17,752 nucleotides of DNA from the NCBI GenBank assembly GCA_964545315.1, contig CAZJGI010000067.1:1-17752 (forward strand). Reading direction: 5' to 3'. This DNA comes from JAAYJR01 sp964545315 (lineage in GTDB: Bacteria; Bacteroidota; Bacteroidia; Bacteroidales; Prolixibacteraceae). Positions 1-8,036 of the stretch are shown here, one piece after another (position 1 is the stretch's first letter; each line of letters opens with the position of its first letter). Below the pieces are notes generated by a model, which saw nothing but the letters and a program-made list of their open reading frames with translations, had not been told where the DNA came from and searched no databases. Both the position numbers and the translations under genes were made by a program.

Positions 1-2870
1 GGCAAGTCAAAATTCTTATAATAAGTTGCACTTCCCGAATAATATCTCACTTCTTGATTCGGATGCACAGACCAATCCATAAGTTCATCAAAAATAATCT
101 TATCAGGACCTCCCCACCGGGGTTCAAATGAAACATTCCAACTACCTCCAATGACCGCCTCCTGTCTGACTTCAAGGAAATTAGATTTTTGTAAACCTTT
201 TGCTTTAACCTTATTTTCTTTTCTGTCGAAAACAATAAAAAAGCTTTGTGATCTGTCAAATCTTAATGGAATTGATATTTGCCCGTTTTTAAAAGTATAT
301 TCAGGCAATAGCCTGGTCTCCCCGGTAACGGGATCCCATAATTCAGGAATACCCCGGGCAGTCCTGAATGTACAAATATCATCGACTATTGAATCAGACC
401 TGTTTGAAACAAAATAGATATCTTTATCTTCAGTAATACGGTGGTTATATCTTATTGAACCTGTTAAAGATTGAAAGTCCTCGTTAATTCCCATCTTACC
501 AAGAAGATTTGCAATGGTGCCATAATTTGGATAAAGCTCATCGTTATCAGTTTTTGAATAATTACCTCCCCAGTATACTTTTCCCCTTCCATACTTAATT
601 TCTGTTTCTTCTTCAGGAATTTTCACTGTACCCCAAATTTTCATTGCAAGGTTTTTCACCTCATCATCACATTGGGGATAATCAGTCAAGCCTGGTGATT
701 TATGGGGTGGTGCACCAACAACAATAGCTCCTTTCATTATAAGAGATTCAATTTTTTCAAGCAACATCGGAGTCATTGTTTCGAAATCCGGCATAACAAG
801 CACCCTGTATGATGCCCCTCCGGGAAAAACGATCCGGTTATCCTCAACCCCAGCCTTTTCGATCAATGCATGTGGTGAACACCCGTCAAAGTTATAACCG
901 CGTTTATCCGGAAGCACATCATCCCCTTCAAGGGCTGACATTGGAGGACGAAATACATGAGGAGCTCCTTCAGGGGTTAAGTACAAAATATCAGCAGTTG
1001 CCTGACCTTGTCTTAACATATGCTGGCATCTGGAAATGTACCTGTGATACTCTGAAGCCAAGGGCCACCATGTCTGTCCCCTGTCCCAATGCACTCCATA
1101 AGGCCCCATTGTCATTCCCGGGCGATAATTTTCACCCAATGGTTTATGGGCGAAAGTATGATACATAAATTTGTTGATCCCCATACAAAATGCCCAATCA
1201 CCCTGGTTTTTAACATTTCCGGGGTACATTTTCCATGCCTCCCTGCTATCAGCAGTAAAAGCTTCTGCAGCGACTACAGGACGTCCATAAACATGAGCGA
1301 TAGAAGTTGCTTCAATACAACTGAAAGAAGAGTTAAAGCCAAGCCCTTTTGTCCAGAATTCACACATCGGAATATCAGCCACTGCGCCCAAATCAAGATC
1401 CGATGCAGGATTCATGTCATAAGGTTCAATGGAGAGTGTAAATCCATATCTGCGTCCAAGTTCTTTAAAATGGCCGGCATGGTTTTCAATTACAAGTTCC
1501 ATAGCTGTCTGGCGTATATCCCAGAGAAACCGCTCGCTAACTTCAAGACTTCCTACTATCTTCCCCAGATAAGCCGGAAAAAATTTCTGCGGATCGTAAC
1601 CCCGTCGTTGTTTGAACTCTTCCACAAAATTATCTGACCAGTTCTGGGCACCCATTTCCCAACTATCAATATGAATCATAGTCCAGCCGGATGTTTCCCG
1701 ACCTTCATTACCACCTGTTTTTTTAATAAGTTTCCCAATGTATTCATCAAAATGTGCATTAAAAGCTGTTGTATCAAATTTATCTGCCTCAAAACCAAGG
1801 CCGGGGGCCGGGGCAGGACGGGTAACAGCTCCATTATTCCTTAATCCAAACCGCATGATCGTCCAGTCACCTTCCGGAACATCCCATAAAAGCCGGCCGT
1901 CTGATTTTAGGTTATCGGTAATATCAAGAATTTTATCGATATCAATGGCTGCTCCCGGGACTTCATCATAGTAAGCCGGAACAGGCAAAAAAGGTTTCAC
2001 TCCTTCGCGGGAAGTATAGGGAGCGCGATAATACAAAGCCTTTTCATCAATATCCCGGATATTTTTTTCATTTTTAGGAGTCGGGAATGCCAGTACAAAT
2101 GCATCCTCATAGTATGTGTTCCATTTTTCCTTCAGTGAGGGTGTCAGTGCGCCCTCACCAAAATAGGGCTTTTTAGGAGAAGGCCTGGGTAAATCCCCAT
2201 TAAACTTCACCGGGCCTTTCAATCTGGTTTCAGAGGCAACAAGATGCCGCATCGATTGCTCAGGCTTAACCCAGGGGCCTCCGCTGCCAGCCCAGCCGGG
2301 ACCGGAACCCAGTATCACCTCAATGCCCAAACGTTCTGCCTCATTAACTGCATGCTTATAAAGTTCCTGCCATTCATCACTCAGAAAATCAACCCTCCCG
2401 CGGGGTATCCCTACGTTCACTTCAAGAAAAAGTACACTCCCAATACCTGCATCTCTCATAGATTCAAGGTCTGCTGTCATTCCTTCACGTGATAAATTAC
2501 CATCCATGAAATACCAGTAAACCCCCGGACGTGAGGTGTCAGGAGGATTTTTGAAATTTTCCTTAAGCTCATCCACAGGTTCCATTTTACACTTAACAGC
2601 CAGTAAAGAAAGAGATATGCTTACTACTAAAAATATTGACCTGACTGTCAGCCATTTGTGAAACTCACTATGAATGAGTGAATTGGCACAAAACAACCGT
2701 TTTTTTATTTTTATTGGGAATAGGAATGATAATGTCTCAGAAAATATTTTTATGTAATATAACCAACGACTGAAAAAATTCACTGAAAAAGATTTACCGG
2801 ATAACAGAGCTGAACAAGATAAAAACCTGTTTAGTAATATCTTTTGTGAAAAATTTGTAAAGTTTCGCAT
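1..2870 (-). CDS. GH106-like glycoside hydrolase (alpha-L-rhamnosidase family), 3' end beyond window
   Basis: One uninterrupted frame of about 956 codons runs off the left edge, so the C-terminus is missing. The family call rests on the block IDSWEMGAQNW followed by the RRGYD motif, and on VVAAEAFTA. Numbered from ATG 2870, the two glutamates are E405 and E536. Their 131-residue spacing is close to that of the catalytic pair I recall for the GH106 rhamnosidase BT0986 (E461/E593). A hydrophobic export segment ending in a possible lipidated cysteine (LLAVKC, about residues 72-94) directly precedes the mature domain. The start is uncertain: ATG 2870 leaves about 70 odd residues ahead of the signal peptide, so a non-ATG start nearer the signal is possible. 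It lies 28 bases after the stop of the 2899-6201 gene and is the third gene of the operon. Role inferred: removal of rhamnosyl or related residues from pectin-like or other glycans outside the cytoplasm. Confidence 0.8.
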   Translation of the reverse strand, partial: MRNFTNFSQKILLNRFLSCSALLSGKSFSVNFFSRWLYYIKIFSETLSFLFPIKIKKRLFCANSLIHSEFHKWLTVRSIFLVVSISLSLLAVKCKMEPVDELKENFKNPPDTSRPGVYWYFMDGNLSREGMTADLESMRDAGIGSVLFLEVNVGIPRGRVDFLSDEWQELYKHAVNEAERLGIEVILGSGPGWAGSGGPWVKPEQSMRHLVASETRLKGPVKFNGDLPRPSPKKPYFGEGALTPSLKEKWNTYYEDAFVLAFPTPKNEKNIRDIDEKALYYRAPYTSREGVKPFLPVPAYYDEVPGAAIDIDKILDITDNLKSDGRLLWDVPEGDWTIMRFGLRNNGAVTRPAPAPGLGFEADKFDTTAFNAHFDEYIGKLIKKTGGNEGRETSGWTMIHIDSWEMGAQNWSDNFVEEFKQRRGYDPQKFFPAYLGKIVGSLEVSERFLWDIRQTAMELVIENHAGHFKELGRRYGFTLSIEPYDMNPASDLDLGAVADIPMCEFWTKGLGFNSSFSCIEATSIAHVYGRPVVAAEAFTADSREAWKMYPGNVKNQGDWAFCMGINKFMYHTFAHKPLGENYRPGMTMGPYGVHWDRGQTWWPLASEYHRYISRCQHMLRQGQATADILYLTPEGAPHVFRPPMSALEGDDVLPDKRGYNFDGCSPHALIEKAGVEDNRIVFPGGASYRVLVMPDFETMTPMLLEKIESLIMKGAIVVGAPPHKSPGLTDYPQCDDEVKNLAMKIWGTVKIPEEETEIKYGRGKVYWGGNYSKTDNDELYPNYGTIANLLGKMGINEDFQSLTGSIRYNHRITEDKDIYFVSNRSDSIVDDICTFRTARGIPELWDPVTGETRLLPEYTFKNGQISIPLRFDRSQSFFIVFDRKENKVKAKGLQKSNFLEVRQEAVIGGSWNVSFEPRWGGPDKIIFDELMDWSVHPNQEVRYYSGSATYYKNFDL

Positions 2871-2898
2871 AAAAATAAATTTTCCGTTGATGTAGTTA

Positions 2899-5800
2899 TC
2901 AATCGTTCTTTAAAACGATAAACGGGAAATAAGCAATCAGGTTGCCAACGTCCCGGCCGGCCTTCTTATTCTCCTGATTTATCTGTATCAGCTCAAATGG
3001 CTTAAACAATCCGTAATCGGGCAGAAAATATTCTGATGCTGATGGTATTTTTTCCGGTGCACTATTCCATGAAAATGGCCCGAATATCCATCCGTCATTT
3101 TTCTGATAGAAAAAGCCGAAAGTATTTTTCAGGCTTCCGTAAATCCTCACTGTCAACTCATTTTCTCCATCGTGTAAAAATTCAGTAACATCCAGTTCAT
3201 ATGGTTTCCATGCAATCAGTCCGGCATGTTGTCCGCCTGCCAGCACCTCTGCCACCGATCCATTCCATTCTGTCAATTTTACTTTATACGAACTACCCGG
3301 CTTTTTAGAAACATTGAATATTTGGGAATAGGCAACCTTCTGAGAATAGAATGGTAAACCTGATTCAATCCATGAACCCGGAGCGTTGATTCTGCCACCT
3401 GTAATCTCAAAGCCTTGTTTTGATGGTTTTACAAGAAAATCTCCTGTCAGATAAACCGGCATAAGTTCAGCCAGAATATGCATTCGCGGCGCTTTCAAAG
3501 TAATTATATTTTCTCCTGCCTTAAGAAACTGGCCAGCCGGATATACCGGAAAATCCCTGTCGATCCAGTAAGATCCCTCTTGCGACGTCGCTGGCTGCCC
3601 GTTGATGCTCACTTCCCAAAGGGCGGGTCGTTCCGTTACTGCCCGGATAGACCTCATCTCATCCAAACCAAGACTTTCATCTATATAGAAATGATAGATT
3701 ACTTCAAAGCCTGAATCATCTTTAAATAATGAATCCAAAGCCAGGTATTGCTGTTTATACTGAATTTTATGTTGCCACGGATTACCCATATCCACACCCT
3801 TCTCCCTGAAAAGACCAATCAGCGCATCCATAAAATAGATACCTTTTTTCTCAGAGCGGGCTGTTTTCAGATCAAGATAATTGATCACCATTATATTATC
3901 ATCCTCCCGTTTCACCTCAACAGGGCCTGTTTTCTCAATCTGGGTTCCATTAGCATTTAATAATTTATCACCTGTCTTAGTTTCGATATGCCCGCTACTC
4001 TTAATTTCTGAAGTATTTTTTGATGATAAAGCATGTATCTTACTTTCAAGTTTTTTTCCTGTGACTGCATATAAGGCGCTTCCTGCCGGCTCCAGTCCTG
4101 TTTTAAAAGTTATTTTGCCTTTTCCCCGTTTAACAGGAAGTGGATATACTTCACCACTAACAAGATCAAAACTGTACAGATATTTACCTTCTAAAGTAAT
4201 TTCTGCTTCTGCTCTTCTCTCAGAATGGGAATTGACCACAAAAACCAATTGTCCGTCATCCAGTATCCTCCTTTGATGGTAAAGCATACCATTATGAGTA
4301 AGGTCATTCATTTCAAACTGATCATTAGTAAGCAATTTAATTGCTTCCATATCTTTCAGGTTATCAGTAAAAGTCCATTGTTCAGGATATTGACCTGCCA
4401 AATTTCTCACTTCGGAGGACTCAGCTCCATCCAAATATTCAATATTTCTGTTAAAGGACAACACTCTGCCCCCATTACTGAGGTATTTTGTTAAAAGATC
4501 AAATGTTTCCCTGTTAATATTTTCCATTTGAGCAGGGATGACCACAAGAGAATAGTCACGCTCCCCGACAGTAAGTAAGTCATTTTTCACACTGCCCAGA
4601 GTTTTCAGTACATACTCAGATCCGAGGTCATATTCCATATGGTTTTGTTCCAGCAGATAAACAAAATTTTTGAATCCATTACGTATAGAATCTACAGCAG
4701 GATTATGAACTGTCCTTGAAAAATACATCCATGCTGTTGAGTTAGGCTGTAGTACCAGAATTTTATTGATCTGTTCCCCTGATGACATTGCCATGCATAT
4801 ACGGCCTGTATAATCACCCAGTAGCTTATAATGCTTCCACCATGGTTCATGATAAGAAAATGAAGGAGGGTAATCGAATTTACGTACACCATTTAATGAA
4901 TAGTAAGAAAGGTGTTGATTAACAAAATTTACTCCCAGCACACATTGCCAGTCAAGAAGACGCTTTTGTGTTTCAAAGCTCATTTCCCAGCCGCCACCTC
5001 CATATGTTTCACTCAAAGTACGGGTTCTTCCCGCCTGGTTGGCAGCGCTTCTTAATTCCCTCACAGCACGGTCATTCCCGAACTGGCCACCTGATCCCGC
5101 GGTATCCAAACGATTTCCAAGCATATCAACACCCGGTTGCTGGTGCCAGATATAAAATGCAGCTTCATCAAAACCGTGGGTAGGCTCCGGCCATCCATGC
5201 TCCCAGTAATGGCCTGTCCATTTAAGTCCTTTTTCATCACAGTATTTACTCCAGGGTTTTGCCCAACGATCTGTAAAAAGCTCAAGGATCAACACATAAT
5301 AATCATGTCGTACCTTCTTCCAGTTTCCCGTTTCTTCTGCCAGGGAGGGCAGATTTTCCCTCAGGTCATATCCCCGGCGTTGTTGAAAAGAGTCCCATAA
5401 ACCGGGTGTCCAGCGCATAAAAGAACCTCTTGACATGGCCGCTTCCAGATTAGGCTCATCTGTAAATACCCCGGGAACAGTTACACCAAAATCAGCGATA
5501 CTATTCTCATAACCCTTAGTCATTGTAAGCTCTATAAATTTATCAGTAACTCCGGGGTATAGCAGGTCAACATAAGTGAAGCCACCATACCACGGCGATG
5601 GCGCAGGATAAGTTTTTCTGAAAACATAATAGTCTGCAGTCTGACCCTTTTCATTGTCAACATTGTCAGTAATATCAATAAATCCGCTATCAGTTTTCTT
5701 TAAAATAACTGCAACTGTGTCTGACAAATTTATGTTCAGTTGCCGTACCACCTCCATGCTTAATCCGGTTCCGTGCCGGTATGAATCAGGCATTTCAGCC

Positions 5801-6201
5801 GGTACATGCCCGCCGGCAAAGCCCGAAGGATATGAATTTTCATCATAAATCCAGACTTTCATGCCTAATTCCTTACCTTTTTCAATAGTATAGCCGAACA
5901 GATGAAACCAGTCATCAGAAAGGTATTCAGTAAGCAAACCGGGCCTGGGATGGATAAAAACCCCGCCGATCCCGGCATTTTTAAATTCCTGCATTTGAAA
6001 ATCAATGCCTTCTTCAGATATCTTTTCATTCCAGTCCCAAAGCGGAGCACTGCGATATTCAGACGGAGGATCCTGAAATAATTCTGATAATTCAGCAAGA
6101 TTGTGAATACCCTCTTTCTCCGGTCTCTTATGGCAGCCATAAGTCAGGTTGATTATTAGAATTAATAATAGCAGATACCCTGCTAAATGATTTGTTTTCA
6201 T
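2899..6201 (-). CDS. Exported GH106-like glycoside hydrolase, lipoprotein
   Basis: Encodes 1100 residues with a lipoprotein signal: a charged start, a long hydrophobic run and the lipobox LTYGC with C23. The N-terminal barrel region carries APLWDWNEK, a GIGGVFIHPRPG block and WIYDENSYPSGFAGG. This pattern is typical of the large GH106-related family in Bacteroidota. Candidate catalytic acids are E249 (VFTDEP) and E398 (LSETYGGGG). The C-terminal 250 residues are rich in beta strand (region around YELDVTEFLHDGENELTVRI) and look like a galactose-binding-type sandwich. The protein is only distantly like its downstream neighbour, so the two probably cleave different linkages of one glycan. It starts 18 bases after the isomerase-like gene, in the same operon. 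The exact substrate cannot be read from sequence; GH106 members known to me remove alpha-L-rhamnose. Confidence 0.8.
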   Translation of the reverse strand: MKTNHLAGYLLLLILIINLTYGCHKRPEKEGIHNLAELSELFQDPPSEYRSAPLWDWNEKISEEGIDFQMQEFKNAGIGGVFIHPRPGLLTEYLSDDWFHLFGYTIEKGKELGMKVWIYDENSYPSGFAGGHVPAEMPDSYRHGTGLSMEVVRQLNINLSDTVAVILKKTDSGFIDITDNVDNEKGQTADYYVFRKTYPAPSPWYGGFTYVDLLYPGVTDKFIELTMTKGYENSIADFGVTVPGVFTDEPNLEAAMSRGSFMRWTPGLWDSFQQRRGYDLRENLPSLAEETGNWKKVRHDYYVLILELFTDRWAKPWSKYCDEKGLKWTGHYWEHGWPEPTHGFDEAAFYIWHQQPGVDMLGNRLDTAGSGGQFGNDRAVRELRSAANQAGRTRTLSETYGGGGWEMSFETQKRLLDWQCVLGVNFVNQHLSYYSLNGVRKFDYPPSFSYHEPWWKHYKLLGDYTGRICMAMSSGEQINKILVLQPNSTAWMYFSRTVHNPAVDSIRNGFKNFVYLLEQNHMEYDLGSEYVLKTLGSVKNDLLTVGERDYSLVVIPAQMENINRETFDLLTKYLSNGGRVLSFNRNIEYLDGAESSEVRNLAGQYPEQWTFTDNLKDMEAIKLLTNDQFEMNDLTHNGMLYHQRRILDDGQLVFVVNSHSERRAEAEITLEGKYLYSFDLVSGEVYPLPVKRGKGKITFKTGLEPAGSALYAVTGKKLESKIHALSSKNTSEIKSSGHIETKTGDKLLNANGTQIEKTGPVEVKREDDNIMVINYLDLKTARSEKKGIYFMDALIGLFREKGVDMGNPWQHKIQYKQQYLALDSLFKDDSGFEVIYHFYIDESLGLDEMRSIRAVTERPALWEVSINGQPATSQEGSYWIDRDFPVYPAGQFLKAGENIITLKAPRMHILAELMPVYLTGDFLVKPSKQGFEITGGRINAPGSWIESGLPFYSQKVAYSQIFNVSKKPGSSYKVKLTEWNGSVAEVLAGGQHAGLIAWKPYELDVTEFLHDGENELTVRIYGSLKNTFGFFYQKNDGWIFGPFSWNSAPEKIPSASEYFLPDYGLFKPFELIQINQENKKAGRDVGNLIAYFPFIVLKND

Positions 6202-6219
6202 GATTTGATCAATTCTGTT

Positions 6220-7647
6220 CTAACATATTTTAATAACATCCATGCCTTTAATTTTTCCAAACTTTTCAATTTTGTTTGCAATATGCCCAAGGCCAATAGC
6301 ACAATGATGAGCAGGTCCCTGTTTTGACCAGTCATTAATAAATCTTTTTGCAGATAAAGGGAATCTGTAACAGCTGTTAGTGTTTCCTATTTCCAAAGCC
6401 GGTCCTTCAACTGATTCCCCTTCTGCCACAAGTAAAAACACCTTTTCTTTTCCTTCCACGACTGACAATAATGTCACAGGCCCGTGTTTCACGGTCATCT
6501 GGATAGACAGTCCTTTGCCAGGCTTCCCATGATAAACAGGCAGGGGCACCAATTTTACCCGTCCTTCAGCAATAGCAAAATGTGCCGGGCCATCATGACC
6601 CAGGTAAACAACATCATCTTTAAAATCAATAAGATAGAATTCTGAAAAAGAACCGCCGGCACCAAATTCCGACATTATCTTCATAGCCTGTGCATTTTTA
6701 ACTTCACATTCACCTGCCACAGGAATATTTTTACCGGTAAGCAAAGTATTTCCGGCAATTATTGAAGTAACGATATTTTCATATTCATTTCCCGGCTGGC
6801 CTTCATAATAATAAGCCAGGGAACCAAGATCATGGTCAGCCACAAGCTTATCAAGCGCCACTGAGGTAAGGGCTGCACGTTCAATCTCTCTCCAGTCACA
6901 CTCGGAAGCAACGTCAAAAGAGTTTTTAAATTCAGAGATTTTTAATTTGACCTGCTCTGTTGTTACCTCATCCAGGTTTTTTTTCAATTCACACATCTCA
7001 AGTATTTCGAAATGTGTGCCAAAAACAGCGCTTTGCCTTGCCAGGTCCGTGTATACATCCAGCATACCTCCGTAATAATGACCCAAAATACCCATTCTGT
7101 TTGTGCGGATAGACTTTGCCACACGGGCAGCAACAGTCCAGCCTTCAATTTCTGTCCAGGCCTCATTATCATTAAGATGTCCTGTTACAATATCATAGAT
7201 AATACCAGACCTGCTAAAGACCCCTGAAATTTCCGGTACTGAGCAGGACTGACAATGTTCCAGCCATATCCCGGTCATTTTTCCCCGGTCCCTGAGCTCA
7301 TTGAATTTCCTGTAATCCAGTTGTGGAACCGGTTGCATATTTAATAAAACAACAGGAACTTTAACCTTTTGTGCCACCGGCAAAACAGTGGAGGAAAGAG
7401 CATAAGTGGAGATATACAAAAAAACCAGCTCTACATCCCGGGCCTTTAGTAATTCTGCTGCATCTGCAGCCTTTAAAGGATTATCCACTAATCCTGCATC
7501 GATCACTTCAGCCCCATAACCCTCAATTTTCCCCCTGATCAACTTCTGATATTTTTGAAGGTTATCACGCAGTCCTTCAAACTGATCCCAGTAAGTATCA
7601 AGACCAATACCAAAAAGGCCGACTTTAACTTTATCTGTTATACTCAT
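6220..7647 (-). CDS. L-arabinose/L-fucose isomerase family protein
   Basis: Encodes 475 cytoplasmic residues with no signal peptide, the usual length for an AraA-type aldose-ketose isomerase. The metal-binding set of that family is visible in order: E282 in YYYEG, E313 in AGECEVKNAQ, H351 in GHDGP and H447/H448 in GPAHHCAIG. This matches the Glu-Glu-His-His arrangement of L-arabinose isomerase, so the enzyme should be active. The substrate is uncertain because this family includes many members outside true AraA and FucI. It is the first gene of the operon with two exported GH106-like glycosidases. That context suggests isomerisation of the monosaccharide those enzymes release, or of a modified pentose or deoxyhexose. 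L-rhamnose isomerase belongs to another family, so rhamnose is not the obvious substrate. The start ATG 7647 is the first in frame and follows a promoter box by about 80 bases. Confidence 0.78.
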   Translation of the reverse strand: MSITDKVKVGLFGIGLDTYWDQFEGLRDNLQKYQKLIRGKIEGYGAEVIDAGLVDNPLKAADAAELLKARDVELVFLYISTYALSSTVLPVAQKVKVPVVLLNMQPVPQLDYRKFNELRDRGKMTGIWLEHCQSCSVPEISGVFSRSGIIYDIVTGHLNDNEAWTEIEGWTVAARVAKSIRTNRMGILGHYYGGMLDVYTDLARQSAVFGTHFEILEMCELKKNLDEVTTEQVKLKISEFKNSFDVASECDWREIERAALTSVALDKLVADHDLGSLAYYYEGQPGNEYENIVTSIIAGNTLLTGKNIPVAGECEVKNAQAMKIMSEFGAGGSFSEFYLIDFKDDVVYLGHDGPAHFAIAEGRVKLVPLPVYHGKPGKGLSIQMTVKHGPVTLLSVVEGKEKVFLLVAEGESVEGPALEIGNTNSCYRFPLSAKRFINDWSKQGPAHHCAIGLGHIANKIEKFGKIKGMDVIKIC

Positions 7648-7730
7648 GAATAAATGAATTTTCTAAGAAACACATTTAAAGTTAAAGATTATTTTTTTTT
7701 GTATTCATATTATGTTGGATATTTTAATAA

Positions 7731-7738
7731 CAAAGATA
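7731..7738 (-). promoter_or_regulatory. Bacteroidota -7 promoter box for the isomerase-GH106 operon
   Basis: Read on the minus strand this is TATCTTTG, an exact match to the Bacteroidota -7 consensus TAnnTTTG. It lies about 84 bases upstream of ATG 7647 with the expected polarity. No good -33 TTTG is seen at the usual spacing, so the call is moderate. Confidence 0.5.
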
Positions 7739-7826
7739 GCAAGATAAGATCATTAGTGTTTAAACTTTTAAGCACAGAGCCTTACAGAAACCCATAATCT
7801 TATCAAAAAAAAGTAAATAAATAGTA

Positions 7827-7834
7827 TAACTTTG
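7827..7834 (+). promoter_or_regulatory. Bacteroidota -7 promoter box for the GH97 gene
   Basis: TAACTTTG matches TAnnTTTG exactly and points toward the GH97 gene. It would give a leader of about 195 bases that includes the hairpin at 7942-7979. No clear -33 element is present. Confidence 0.45.
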
Positions 7835-7941
7835 TAAGGATAAGTTGCAGGGTTAAAAAACCAATTTGAAATAGAGAAAAAAATTACACCAGCAGCTTCA
7901 GCAAAGGAAAGATTAGATGAAGCAGTTATTGTAGTTCAGTG

Positions 7942-7979
7942 TTTTATCCTCTGCCGTTTACTTTAGTGAACGGATAAAA
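7942..7979 (+). promoter_or_regulatory. Nested hairpin in the GH97 leader
   Basis: TTTTATCC (7942-7949) is the exact reverse complement of GGATAAAA (7972-7979). Inside it, CCGTTTAC (7954-7961) pairs with GTGAACGG (7966-7973) through one U-G pair around a four-base loop. The two helices share GG 7972-7973, so they either stack with a bulge or compete. The structure ends 57 bases before the GH97 start codon. The run after it is A-rich, not U-rich, so it is not a plus-strand terminator. An operator or 5'UTR control element is possible. The rest of the 389-base divergent gap (7648-8036) holds only the two promoter boxes. Confidence 0.4.
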
Positions 7980-8036
7980 AAAACAAAATAAAGGGAAAAT
8001 CCAGATTATAAATTGTTTAACTAAATATATATTCGA

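Noticed and set aside
1089..1637. 182-codon plus-strand frame inside the first GH106-like gene
   Set aside because: It is antisense to a continuous, clearly recognisable glycosidase frame.
3881..4276. 131-codon plus-strand frame inside the second GH106-like gene
   Set aside because: Antisense shadow of a well-supported gene; no start signal or family resemblance.
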